NCBI RefSeq assembly: GCF_000633255.1
Contig: NZ_AYMJ01000009.1
Span: 1-64,000, forward strand
DNA from: Pseudomonas sp. H1h
GTDB lineage: Bacteria; Pseudomonadota; Gammaproteobacteria; Pseudomonadales; Pseudomonadaceae
DNA: 64,000 bases
Reading direction: 5' to 3'
Positions 17,297 to 25,622 of the stretch are shown piece by piece. Position 1 is the stretch's first letter. Every line of letters begins with the position of its first letter. The position numbers were made by a program, and so were the translations under genes. The notes below the pieces were generated by a model, which was not told the origin of the DNA, ran no database searches, and was given only the letters and a program-made list of their open reading frames with translations.

Positions 17297-17959
17297 ATGG
17301 ATCACAGTTACGATGGACTGCATGCAGCAATTCGCAATCATGGCTATGTTTCTTTAAATGCTAGACCTTCCATGTCAGTTTCACAGACTATGCAGGAGCT
17401 CGCCTTGTATATGGGAGGTTCGGTTGTAGCCGGGCGAAATAGAAAGGTTTTAGAAACGTTGAAGACGCTGAGAGCCGATGAAGCTCCTCTAAGCTCGTTA
17501 AGTCGCTTTTCTGGAGCAGGTGCTCAGCCTTGGCATGTTGATGGATCACATCTGCCGATACCACCACGGTATTTGATTTTAGGCTGTCACTCGATTAACG
17601 GAGGTGGAGCACCCCCAACGCAGCTTTTGAAAGTCAAAGATGCAGGGTTTCCACTTCTCGCAAGTCACCGCGAGACTTTCACAGTGAAGAATGGGCGTTC
17701 AAGCTTTTATTCCACGATAGCCAATACGGATCGAACGTGGATTCGTTTCGATCCGGCTTGTATGACTGCACATACAGAAGAGGGGCGTACTATATTCGAG
17801 GGATTAGAGTCACATTCACTTCAACCGTCTTTGAATCTGGAGTGGACAGCCGGTGTAATTCTTATAGTTGACAATTGGACGGTACTTCATCGCCGGGGTA
17901 ATGCCTCTTGTATCGGTCATCGCACCCTTTTGCGCATCTCATTGAAGGATTGGATATGA
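17297..17959 (+). CDS. TauD/TfdA-like 2-oxoglutarate Fe(II) dioxygenase
   Basis: 220 aa. The iron triad is visible: HxD at His80/Asp82 (PWHVDGSHLP), and the distal His near residue 198 (WTVLHRRGNA), followed by an Arg (RTLLRISL) that would hold the 2-oxoglutarate carboxylate. The jelly-roll core is short but complete. The substrate is unknown, and no transport or sulfonate genes are near, so catabolism of taurine-like compounds is unlikely. Its stop overlaps the start of the next gene (ATGA), tying it to a HEPN-like/zinc-ribbon protein. AT-rich island codon use. Confidence 0.65.
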   Translation: MDHSYDGLHAAIRNHGYVSLNARPSMSVSQTMQELALYMGGSVVAGRNRKVLETLKTLRADEAPLSSLSRFSGAGAQPWHVDGSHLPIPPRYLILGCHSINGGGAPPTQLLKVKDAGFPLLASHRETFTVKNGRSSFYSTIANTDRTWIRFDPACMTAHTEEGRTIFEGLESHSLQPSLNLEWTAGVILIVDNWTVLHRRGNASCIGHRTLLRISLKDWI

Positions 17960-18933
17960 ATACAACTAGACGTGGAGCGACACGAGCGATTCCGCCTGCA
18001 CTTTCAGATGATGCGCTTTATGGCAAAGCAGCGCTGTACGCCCGGCGCGCGCTTGAGGCCAAGGAAGTTGACGCGGAGGATGCATACCAACTATGGGCAA
18101 CTTTGGCTCTTGAGTTGCTTGGTAAGTTCGCACTGGCAAGGATCCACCCGAGCCTGGTCGTGGACCCTAAAAACTCTAATAGCATGTTGGAAGCTTGCGG
18201 CATATCGACGGCTACGGCTGTTCGAACCATTGATGCCAATGAGGTGTTCCTGCGCCTTAAACATGTCATTCCAGGATTCAACTCCTTAGCTTATAACTCA
18301 TGCAAAGATTTGGCCGATCGCCGCAATGCCGAACTTCATTCAGGGCACGCTGCATATATTGGGATTAGCTTGGAAGTGTGGGAGGGGAAGTTGTGGCATG
18401 CAGTGCGATTAATTTTGCAGGCCGCGAATAAAGATCTTGAAGACTTCATTGGCGGTGCGGCTGCAGAGAAAGAAGAACTCATAAGTCATTTGTCTCATCT
18501 CAAGTGTCAATCTGCATTGCAAAAAATTGAACATGCGCGAGACAATTTCAGCAAAGACGCCGATGGCAAGAGGCGGGCTCCAAAAACATTGGAAGATCAA
18601 AGATCTCAATCCGGGGAGCGCTCTTGGTGGCATCTTTATCGCCTAACAAGTGGAAGGTACGCTCGATATTGGACTCGCCAATGTCCAGCTTGCCAATGCA
18701 CTGCAGTTTTGGGCGGGGACAAAGACTATGAAGAGCTGACGGATGATCAGGAGGAAGTGAGTCCTGGTTATGAAGAGGTTGAGACAACTTATTCTCCTGT
18801 TGAATTCATTTGTGATCAATGCAACTTGCACCTTGTGGGCACTGATGAGCTTTCAGCTGCCGGTTTGAGTGAGGAAATTGTTGAAGTTGACGAGCGTGAG
18901 ATTAGCTACGAACCAGACTATGGAAATGACTGA
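17956..18933 (+). CDS. HEPN-like protein with C-terminal zinc ribbon
   Basis: 325 aa, starting in the stop codon of the oxygenase gene. An all-helical N-terminal region ends in DLADRRNAELHSG. Arg123-N-A-E-L-His128 fits the Rx4H ribonuclease signature of HEPN toxins. A zinc-ribbon-like segment follows, with CPAC-x-C (Cys243, 246, 248) and CDQC (Cys286, 289), then an acidic tail. HEPN proteins commonly act as RNases in abortive defence. That is an inference here, as I cannot match the whole protein to a named family. The longer frame from 17908 has no ribosome site. Confidence 0.6.
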   Translation: MNTTRRGATRAIPPALSDDALYGKAALYARRALEAKEVDAEDAYQLWATLALELLGKFALARIHPSLVVDPKNSNSMLEACGISTATAVRTIDANEVFLRLKHVIPGFNSLAYNSCKDLADRRNAELHSGHAAYIGISLEVWEGKLWHAVRLILQAANKDLEDFIGGAAAEKEELISHLSHLKCQSALQKIEHARDNFSKDADGKRRAPKTLEDQRSQSGERSWWHLYRLTSGRYARYWTRQCPACQCTAVLGGDKDYEELTDDQEEVSPGYEEVETTYSPVEFICDQCNLHLVGTDELSAAGLSEEIVEVDEREISYEPDYGND

Positions 18934-19096
18934 CGCTTGTCTCCTGCGTCTACTGTTTGCGGGCGGGAGCGGTAACCATGAACGGCTGCATTTGGCCGAT
19001 AGCTGCCGCTCACGAACGGCGACTTTCGGCCAGAAGCAGTCACTCCAAAAAGTCACTGCAAGGGAGGTCTGCTTTGTGCAGAGTTTACTTAGCCGG
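18934..19096. repeat. palindromic repeat between two cassettes
   Basis: 18985-19044 holds TTTGGCCGATAGCTGCCGCT and then ACTTTCGGCCAGAAGCAGTC, inverted halves of a dispersed Pseudomonas repeat. It lies between the convergent 3' ends of the two HEPN-like genes. Confidence 0.6.
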
Positions 19097-20086
19097 TTAG
19101 GCTGCCCCCCCAAAGTAGCTATTCTCGATTTCGCCTCTCATTCCCTCGGTAGAATGAAGGTAACGTAGCACATAAAATATTTCATCTTCAATGTATGACG
19201 CTAAGTAAGCAAGATTATCGCCAATATTGAATCTATAGTAACTATGCACAAGCGTATTTCTAATATCATAAAGCATGCCAGACTTCATCGTGTCGGTGTA
19301 ATAGCTGGCATCTTTTACATCTTCGAATATTAGTTTGGCGACAGCGGATAAGTTGGTGTCTTTCTCTTCGCGCTGCATTTCTGTATACAGCAATCCTATA
19401 AGCTTGCTTTCAGATGAATAGTCATCGATGCGCTTCCTTATAATGCCGAGATGGCTTCGCTTTATCTTAAGCTCATTGACCTTCTTGTAAAATACGAACT
19501 CCATGGCAAGCTCGTATATCTGATAAAAAAACATGAATCTAGCATAGCCGTTTTGTTCAGAAGGCAGAACCTCGCCCAGTAACGTCTTGAAGAAACCCGA
19601 TGCTAGATCGCCATTGAAGCATTGGCGGACAACAATCTTCGAGGAAATCGGTAATTTAAAATCCACGCCTGCAAGCGAGCACTTTTCGTAATATGGATAT
19701 ATGCCATGCAACAAAAATGCTAGGGCCAACTCTCCGTCGCAGTGGATTTCGACGCTTTCTAAAATACGCTTACTGTAAACTAATACGTAGATGCTTTCGG
19801 GAAGAACTTGGCCTTTCAGTGTCTTCATTGCTTCATATACGTGCTTTCTGAAATACTTGTTCTCATATTCATCATGCTCCGAAGATATCATAGAAAGCAC
19901 AGGTATCAGCCATCCAATTCGAACATCTCTAGGGTTGGCTGATATAAAAATCTCCGCGATCTCTTTCTCGTCCGGCACGGATTTCGTATATAGTCTCACT
20001 CCATATTCTGTCTGCACTTCAGGTAATGAGTCCTCAAAATAAGCAGGCGGCACATTAGCATCCGATAGCTCGATCAAGTCATTCAT
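19097..20086 (-). CDS. HEPN-like protein of unknown system
   Basis: 329 aa. The C-terminal third is helical and carries LYDIRNTLVHSYYRF, where Arg276-N-T-L-V-His281 is an Rx4H HEPN motif. The N-terminal 200 residues are mixed and unrecognised. AGAGGT lies 9 bp before the ATG. It follows the DGQR-type gene by 5 bp in one leftward operon. By analogy with other HEPN pairs it would be the RNase effector, but this is inference from the motif. AT-rich. Confidence 0.55.
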   Translation of the reverse strand: MNDLIELSDANVPPAYFEDSLPEVQTEYGVRLYTKSVPDEKEIAEIFISANPRDVRIGWLIPVLSMISSEHDEYENKYFRKHVYEAMKTLKGQVLPESIYVLVYSKRILESVEIHCDGELALAFLLHGIYPYYEKCSLAGVDFKLPISSKIVVRQCFNGDLASGFFKTLLGEVLPSEQNGYARFMFFYQIYELAMEFVFYKKVNELKIKRSHLGIIRKRIDDYSSESKLIGLLYTEMQREEKDTNLSAVAKLIFEDVKDASYYTDTMKSGMLYDIRNTLVHSYYRFNIGDNLAYLASYIEDEIFYVLRYLHSTEGMRGEIENSYFGGAA

Positions 20087-20091
20087 GACAA

Positions 20092-21246
20092 TCAGACCTC
20101 TGCAATAGCTCGATTTCTCGCCTTCTCCAAAGAGTCCGACACGTTTAAGTAAGAGCTGCCGTCGCGATCCAATAGATACTTAAAGAATAGTTTGAAGTAA
20201 ATTCGCTGGCCATTGCCAATCTTTTTTGACTCCTCACGAATATCGTCCAAATACTTGTTTAATCGAAGTAAATCATTATCACCAAAAACCAAGCGTGGAA
20301 CTAAATCGTCGATATCATTCAGGCCTGCGATTACCCCTGAGCCCATCAACTCCGCTATTGCAGCACCAAAGCCTGTTAATGGCTGGCTTTTATTGAAGAT
20401 TTTGTAAACCTCGCGCCCAAAGGGATTGGCGTTAGTGCGCAAATCTTCATCTACGTCATCCGGATATCGCCAGCCCGCAAATTGATTATCAAATGCGAGC
20501 GATAGCGCACGATAAGAGATCACAAAATCTGTAAACTCTATTCTTTCGGCGCCTTCATCGGAAATAAATTTTATGGTTCTAACTGTTTGAAGAATGTCGA
20601 ATCGGTCAATTGGCAGTTCATTTCGTTCTAAAAATGAAGTATAGCCTTCGATCAAGTCGGAGAACCGATAAGCATTGATTGTTCTAACAGCTGCCTCGTC
20701 AACTTCTCGCAGAATTGTTACGCCGTCGACCCCTTCGTCTATATATTTAGAAAACAAGATTTCTAACTGGTGGCGTAATGTCATCGGAGTCTGGCCGGTA
20801 TTCAGGGTTAGCATCCTATATAGAATGCCACTGTCACTGATAGAAAGATAAGCCTCGACTCTGATCATATACTTCTGATCAAGCCCATCAAAGTGCTCTC
20901 GATTGTTGTTGTATACATCTATGATCGAAAGAGATCTTTGCAAGCCATCTAAAATTTTGAGACTTCCAAATTCTTCTAGAACCTCGTCTAGAAGTTCATC
21001 GTGCGATCTGCCGGGCCTTAATGTAGATGTGGAGGCCAATACAATAGGAGGAATTATGCACTCTTTAAGAATGTCTTCCTTCAGCAGATTATAAATGCTG
21101 CCGCTTTTGCTTACCCTGTTACGCTGGTACGGATTGTTATCTATGATGTTGCCAGCCAACTCCGCATAGCTGCCAATATCAATTACAAACTGAATGTTTA
21201 AAGAGTTTACTTTTTTATCTAACAATGTATACGTAATTAATCTCAT
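20092..21246 (-). CDS. DGQR/DndB-like domain protein
   Basis: 384 aa, with GGGAGAGGG before the ATG. The motif GSLKILDGLQRSLSIID (D100-G-L-Q-R104) and, 45 residues on, LTLNTGQTPMTLRHQLE resemble the DGQHR and F/L-x-x-N-T-x-Q motifs of DndB/ParB-related and DUF262-type nucleotide- or DNA-binding proteins of defence islands. The rest is helical and unrecognised. It is the first gene of a two-gene operon with the HEPN-like protein, so it could be the sensor or regulator for that effector. No dndCDE genes are present. Confidence 0.5.
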   Translation of the reverse strand: MRLITYTLLDKKVNSLNIQFVIDIGSYAELAGNIIDNNPYQRNRVSKSGSIYNLLKEDILKECIIPPIVLASTSTLRPGRSHDELLDEVLEEFGSLKILDGLQRSLSIIDVYNNNREHFDGLDQKYMIRVEAYLSISDSGILYRMLTLNTGQTPMTLRHQLEILFSKYIDEGVDGVTILREVDEAAVRTINAYRFSDLIEGYTSFLERNELPIDRFDILQTVRTIKFISDEGAERIEFTDFVISYRALSLAFDNQFAGWRYPDDVDEDLRTNANPFGREVYKIFNKSQPLTGFGAAIAELMGSGVIAGLNDIDDLVPRLVFGDNDLLRLNKYLDDIREESKKIGNGQRIYFKLFFKYLLDRDGSSYLNVSDSLEKARNRAIAEV

Positions 21247-21768
21247 ATCCCTCTCCCTGACCGTGCTTTACTTCTATGTTTCACCTAAAGGCAGAAAGCT
21301 CAAATTATGCCCCATGCAAAGCAGTGCAACCGAAAGAGCCTGATAAAAGTCTAAGTATGCCAACAAAGATAAATACTTGCTTAAACGAAAAATCGTGAGC
21401 AAGCCAAGGTGAACTGCTTGATAGATATGTCTGGCTAAACAAGCACAATTAGCATTGCGCTAGCAGAAGCTTCGGAAATATGAGGGCGGATAGCGGAAAT
21501 CTTGGGGCAAAGGGGCAAGTGACATTTTCGGCTAATGTGCTACATGATAACTAAAGAATCTTGCCGAGAGAGCAGCACATAATGGGATTTGCTCTCTAAT
21601 CCTTCTTATCTGAACTACTTCTCGAGATTATTAATTCGTAGTCTCTTGAAAGTATATAGCGAAAGAACTATGACAGCTTCTGGCCGAAAGCTGCCGCTCA
21701 CGGATGGCCGCTTGCGTACGTCCGTTTTGGCCGAAGAAAAAGGGAACATATTTATTTTCCAGAAAATA
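21247..21768. other. gap upstream of the DGQR operon
   Basis: 520 bp without a supported gene. It should hold the promoter of the leftward DGQR operon. It also contains another copy of the cassette-border repeat at about 21674-21735 (TCTGGCCGAAAGCTGCCGCT and, inverted, GTCCGTTTTGGCC). Confidence 0.5.
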
Positions 21769-21777
21769 GATCAGTCC
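21769..21777. repeat. IS target-site duplication, left copy
   Basis: GATCAGTCC immediately outside the left inverted repeat; identical to 23100-23108 on the other side. Confidence 0.9.
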
Positions 21778-23099
21778 CTGAGAGATCCCCACAAATCTAC
21801 TCCAAAGCCTGTGCTTGTTGGTATACCTCGCTTCGCAACGCAAGCTCCAGCCTCTCCAACGTTTTTCGAGAGGTTGAGCCGCGTCCGCTACGCCAATATT
21901 CCAACCCCAGCCGCCACAGTGACAACACTCGTCGGCGTTTAAGACTATTGCTCTGAAAGCGATGTTCATGACCCGCTTCACGGGCCTGTAACCCCGTCAA
22001 ACAAATGATGTAGTTGGCCAATGCCGAGATCAGTAGAAGCACTTCGATTCGGCGCGGGCAATGACTCCGATGGCGAGTCACGCCCACGCCAAAGTGTTCG
22101 CTTTTAACATCCCTGAAGCCTTCTTCGATCTGCATGCGCTGCTTGTAGATGGCCACGACTTTCGATGGATTCCATTGATCCTCCGGCAGGTTGCTGGCCA
22201 ATAACCAAGGCTCGCGTTCACGATTGGCCGACTGTCTGCTGAGTTTGTTTTTGGCGATTGATCCCGTAACTCTCTGGTGTTTGCGACCCTTCGCTGAATG
22301 CCTGACACAGTACAAATGGATGAAGTGCGGAGCACTTTGGGTCATCTCGATCCGCCCCAATGATTTCGGCGAAGCCGATGCCTGGGCGTAAAGATTTTTA
22401 ACCGGCAGCCAAGTGTGTGCGTCGCTACGATAGAGGTCTCGGTTACGCACACGCCCCACGTAATACCAGCCTTGTGCCTCGACTGCTTTGATCCACGGGC
22501 GGCGAAAACCCGCATCAGCTACAAGGATCGGAACGCAGTCTCTGGGGAGCATTTCGGCTAACGTCTGCAGCAGCCGTTTTTGATATTTCGGACACCCCTC
22601 ACGCTCATGAACGCTCTCGTAAATAGGAAACGAACGTCCTGCCAAAGGTATGGCCGCGCGCAACAAAAAGAACTCTCCAGCCGCATCGATCGGCGACCAA
22701 TCCACCTGAATCAACGGATGTCTCAGCGACCCCAGCAAGGCTCGCAACATGACCCAGTAAAACAACGAGCGCTCGGTTTGCAGATGCCGATTCCCCAACA
22801 ACCGATCCACTCGCTTTATCGCGTGCTTGGGGTAGGCCTTGCCGGGCATGAATCGACCAAGCCCTGTCAGAGTGAGCCGACGTCCTCGAAGTAATGCGCT
22901 GACACAACACATCAATGTTTTCAGACGACGAGAATGGACGGAGGGAAGTGCTTGGGTGAGCGCGCTGTGTAAGAATCGGATGGCCTGCATGGGATCGGGA
23001 TCTTGTTTTTGTGTGGTGCAATACAAGCTGCCGACCCATGCAGGTCTCTTCAATTCCCAACTTCTTGATTTGTTGTAAGAAAAAGCGGGGATTTCTCAG
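21778..23099 (-). mobile_element. IS4-family (IS10-like) insertion sequence, complete
   Basis: 1322 bp. The ends are inverted repeats: CTGAGAGATCCCC at 21778-21790 and GGGGATTTCTCAG at 23087-23099 (one mismatch), the IS10 terminal sequence. A perfect 9-bp direct repeat, GATCAGTCC, flanks it, the duplication length of IS10. One intact transposase fills it. Intact ends, intact ORF and identical duplications indicate recent insertion. Confidence 0.92.
21797..22990 (-). CDS. IS10-like DDE transposase
   Basis: 397 aa. Catalytic blocks: first Asp in IQVDWSPID, second Asp in ILVADAGF, and the Y-(2)-R-(3)-E-(6)-K signature in YKQRMQIEEGFRDVKS. N-terminal LGRFMPGKAYPKHAIKRVDR and LLGNRHLQTER are close to IS10 transposase. 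I start at the ATG that gives MQAIRFLHSALTQ; an upstream in-frame ATG at 23053 is nearer the IS end and less likely. Cut-and-paste transposition is expected. Confidence 0.9.
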   Translation of the reverse strand: MQAIRFLHSALTQALPSVHSRRLKTLMCCVSALLRGRRLTLTGLGRFMPGKAYPKHAIKRVDRLLGNRHLQTERSLFYWVMLRALLGSLRHPLIQVDWSPIDAAGEFFLLRAAIPLAGRSFPIYESVHEREGCPKYQKRLLQTLAEMLPRDCVPILVADAGFRRPWIKAVEAQGWYYVGRVRNRDLYRSDAHTWLPVKNLYAQASASPKSLGRIEMTQSAPHFIHLYCVRHSAKGRKHQRVTGSIAKNKLSRQSANREREPWLLASNLPEDQWNPSKVVAIYKQRMQIEEGFRDVKSEHFGVGVTRHRSHCPRRIEVLLLISALANYIICLTGLQAREAGHEHRFQSNSLKRRRVLSLWRLGLEYWRSGRGSTSRKTLERLELALRSEVYQQAQALE

Positions 23100-23108
23100 G
23101 ATCAGTCC
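23100..23108. repeat. IS target-site duplication, right copy
   Basis: GATCAGTCC, identical to 21769-21777. Confidence 0.9.
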
Positions 23109-23161
23109 CCTTTGTTCATCTAACGGTGCAACGTCTGACTAGGCGGCGTATCAAGATCTGC

Positions 23162-23644
23162 CTAGTCACCCAAGTCAACGGCATTACCGTTAGCTCGGAC
23201 ATAATAATTATCGAATTCACCGCTTTCGACGAACACGAAGCCATGGCGAGTGTAAAAACGATTTGAAGCGCTTTCCTTGAGAGCACCGACCTTGATGGGA
23301 CGCCCGATCTCATCAGCCTCTCTGAAGATCTGAGTAAGAACTTCAGAGCCGATTCCTGCTCCTTGAGCACTGGGTATCACATAAAAATGGTCAAGCAAAA
23401 GGTCGCTCTGGTGGTCTTTGATTACGACAAAACCGACCAGATCACCTGATACTTCTATGCGGCGAGTGCTGTTAACGTCGAACCCAGAAACAAATCGTTC
23501 GCGCGCACGATCTGGGTTAAATCGTCCAAGCCGTTCAAGGCTCTCGCGCATGGCCTCAATCCTGATGGCTACCAGATCTTCCAGGTCATTATTGGAAGCA
23601 GCGCATAAAACGACAGCGGAGTTTTGATCAGCGGAGGCTGGCAT
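23162..23644 (-). CDS. GNAT-family N-acetyltransferase
   Basis: About 160 aa. Acetyl-CoA site IPSAQGAGIGSEVLTQIFRE (Q/R-x-x-G-x-G/A pattern), preceded by the beta-strands LVGFVVIKDHQSDLLLDHFY and followed by SASNRFYTRHGFVFVESGEF, the usual GNAT C-terminal strand. Substrate unknown. I start at the ATG at 23644 (AGGGTG upstream); an ATG six codons earlier is open. Higher GC than the 14-21 kb genes, nearer the host average. Confidence 0.75.
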   Translation of the reverse strand: MPASADQNSAVVLCAASNNDLEDLVAIRIEAMRESLERLGRFNPDRARERFVSGFDVNSTRRIEVSGDLVGFVVIKDHQSDLLLDHFYVIPSAQGAGIGSEVLTQIFREADEIGRPIKVGALKESASNRFYTRHGFVFVESGEFDNYYVRANGNAVDLGD

Positions 23645-23877
23645 AACAGGCACCCTAAACATGGCCGGTCAGTCATTATGCAGAGAACAGATTCCGTATA
23701 ACTACTACTGCTTCGGTTCAATGGAGGCGATGGCCCCCTATCAGCCTCAGGGGGATGTGTTCGCCGGACGCTTACGTCTGTTGGGGCAAGGGGACGGATC
23801 TGTCGTGGGGTCCGAGACGCAATGAGAATTCCGATAAACACGAACGTTTAAAGAGACATCTCCAGACACTCTCTCAG

Positions 23878-24191
23878 GCTACACACCCTTGCGCCGTTGC
23901 CTACAGCTACGCCAGAATCCGCCGGCTTGTGCGCTTTGTACCTGGTCTTTATCGTCTACGTGTCGCTGGCAACCCAGCGACCGGGTTTAGCGACCCGACC
24001 AGGTATAAGTTCAACGACGCTCCAGTTTGTCGCAGACATTTGCGATGACGATATGGTGGCTGTGCGTGGGAGATCTTCGGGTCTGCCGGGTCTTATACCT
24101 CTCGGTTCGCTAACCCGCGCACAGCTGCCACCCTTACTTGTTTAGCGACAGGTGTTGGTGGTTCCACCAGGTATAAAAATGGAGCTTCACC
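23878..24191 (+). promoter_or_regulatory. structured leader RNA of the first DUF6124 gene (copy 1)
   Basis: Conserved with copy 2 in order and structure. Core TACGCCAGAATCCGCCGGCT at 23908-23927. Hairpin A, GTCGCTGG/CCAGCGAC (23962-23981). Hairpin B, CGGGT/ACCCG with loop TTAGCG (23982-23997). A long helix, 24055-24066 with 24118-24132, encloses a UUCG-capped hairpin (24071-24084) and the central segment TCGCTAA (24107-24113). Hairpin C (24137-24152) again has loop TTAGCG, 30 nt before the ribosome site. TCGCTAA can pair with the loop of B or of C, which suggests a kissing-loop switch controlling translation. Confidence 0.7.
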
Positions 24192-24578
24192 ATGATCAAA
24201 CCAACACCCAACCCGCCCGAAACCGACTCGGTTTCCCCCTACCAATCCATCGATTCCAGAAAACTGCACGAAGCCGCCGATCGCGCGCTCGACCATTACC
24301 TCTGTCCGCCCGGCTCCACGCCGCCCCCACGTAGAACCCGCGGGATGTATGCCGTGACTGCGGACAACAAAAACGAAGAACTGCTGATTGATGCCAGTGA
24401 AACACTCGCTTCGGCCCAAACCATTGCCCAGAACATCGCCAGTCTGGTGCCGGCTTCGCAGCGTCGGGCGTTGGTGGGCATTGCGCAGTTGATCATGCTC
24501 GGGGAGTTGGCGGTGAATCGGGCGTTGGATAATTTGCAATTGCCGGTGAAGCAGACCTCAGGATCACCTGCTGATTAA
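24192..24578 (+). CDS. DUF6124 family protein (copy 1)
   Basis: 128 aa, beginning MIKPTPNPPETDSVSPYQSI. The family body reads LHEAADRALDHYL, then ETLASAQTIAQNIASLVPAS and VGIAQLIMLGELAVNRALDN. This short helical protein is found mostly in Pseudomonas, with unknown function, presumably cytoplasmic. TGGAG lies 7 bp upstream. The long structured leader in front implies post-transcriptional control. A paralogue lies in the opposite orientation at 25260. Confidence 0.8.
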   Translation: MIKPTPNPPETDSVSPYQSIDSRKLHEAADRALDHYLCPPGSTPPPRRTRGMYAVTADNKNEELLIDASETLASAQTIAQNIASLVPASQRRALVGIAQLIMLGELAVNRALDNLQLPVKQTSGSPAD

Positions 24579-24621
24579 GTTGGTATCAATTCTGGCGCCT
24601 TCGCGAGCAAGTCGAATCGTG

Positions 24622-24659
24622 AAAAGGGGGACTGATTCATCTCAATCGGTCCCCTTTTT
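24622..24659 (+). terminator. Rho-independent terminator / palindrome after DUF6124 copy 1
   Basis: AAAAGGGGGAC pairs with GTCCCCTTTTT around a 16-nt loop, ending in five T. The same style of palindrome, GGGACTGAT...TC-GTCCCC, is what the IS10-like element interrupts at 21.75/23.1 kb. Confidence 0.7.
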
Positions 24660-24727
24660 GTTGCTTAACCCGCGTCGCCGCTATCTGGCTATGAAGGCGC
24701 ATCCGGCAGCTCGATAACCGCTTTGCG

Positions 24728-25024
24728 TCAGTGCCAGTCTCTAAAACAATGCATGCATTGGCGCGCACGCCAAGTCCTCAACTGCCCTGCGCAGTATGGG
24801 CAGTGGGCAAGCTTTTGCTCGCACTGAGGTGCCATTCGATGGCGGAAGTACTCCCAAACGATATCCGGATCAATATTTTCTCGACGGACTATCTCATCTA
24901 CTACGGCTTGATCACCCTTCTCGTGGAAGCCCCCAATGATCGCTAGCGTTTCAACCGATGGACAGTAAGCCGTTATGAGCTCGCCGCATCGATTACAAAC
25001 ACGTTGACCATGACCATTAATCAT
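24728..25024 (-). CDS. small zinc-ribbon-like protein, unknown function
   Basis: 98 aa with three CxxC knuckles: CNRCGE (residues 10-13), CPYCAG and CMHCFRDWH near the C-terminus, enough for one or two zinc sites. A helical middle part (DEIVRRENIDPDIVWEYFRH) separates them. No family recognised. It lies alone between the two DUF6124 genes. Confidence 0.55.
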   Translation of the reverse strand: MINGHGQRVCNRCGELITAYCPSVETLAIIGGFHEKGDQAVVDEIVRRENIDPDIVWEYFRHRMAPQCEQKLAHCPYCAGQLRTWRARQCMHCFRDWH

Positions 25025-25185
25025 AAATTCGCTTCAGTATCGGGAATTGGATAAGCCCTTTTACTAGACGCTCGGTGCAGAGACAACGGACGCTAATGGC
25101 TAAAAGCAGTAGATCGTGAATGGCAGAAATGGGGGATGTCTCAATATGTCGTTGAAGCGTGCCGGAAAAATTGCACCGCCTCTTT

Positions 25186-25221
25186 GGCCGAGGTTGTCAG
25201 CTACACCTGACGACCTCGGCC
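25186..25221. terminator. long stem-loop between zinc-ribbon gene and DUF6124 copy 2
   Basis: GGCCGAGGTTGTCAG / CTGACGACCTCGGCC, a 15-bp stem with one G-T wobble and loop CTACAC, followed on the plus strand by ATTTTCTTTT. For the leftward DUF6124 gene it is 38 bp past the stop. Confidence 0.6.
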
Positions 25222-25259
25222 ATTTTCTTTTCGTCTATTGAGCTACAGCGCTCAGCCGA

Positions 25260-25622
25260 TTACGCCTTCACCTCAACATGATCCAGCGCCTGATTCACCG
25301 CCAACTCACTCAACATCACCAACTGCGCAATCCCAATCGCGGTTTTGCGATGCGCAGGCTCCAGCGTGGCGGCAAAGTTGTTGAGCATTTCGCTGGCCGA
25401 TCCCAGTGATTCGCTGGCGTTGGCCAGCAGGGATTCGGTGTTGTAGGCCGGGTTAGCCAGGTACATGGGGTCGTGTTTGTGATGGCTGCCCATGATGCGT
25501 TGTTGTGGGGTGAGGTAGTGGTCGAGGGCGCGTTCGGCGGCTTCGTTGAGGGTTCGGGAATCGGGGAATTGGTAGGGGGAAACCGGGTCGGTTTCTGGTG
25601 GGTTTGGTGTTGGTTTGATCAT
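25260..25622 (-). CDS. DUF6124 family protein (copy 2)
   Basis: 120 aa, with the same opening as copy 1 (MIKPTPNPPETDPVSPYQFP) and the same C-terminal helices (AIGIAQLVMLSELAVNQALD). The central part differs (QQRIMGSHHKHDP). AGGAG is 8 bp before the ATG. The open frame extends up to 25727, but that part is the structured leader, so I exclude it. It is convergent with copy 1 across the zinc-ribbon gene. Confidence 0.8.
   Translation of the reverse strand: MIKPTPNPPETDPVSPYQFPDSRTLNEAAERALDHYLTPQQRIMGSHHKHDPMYLANPAYNTESLLANASESLGSASEMLNNFAATLEPAHRKTAIGIAQLVMLSELAVNQALDHVEVKA

Noticed and set aside
23569..23841. 90-aa minus-strand frame upstream of the GNAT gene
   Set aside because: Overlaps the GNAT start in another frame, no ribosome site and no recognisable domain.
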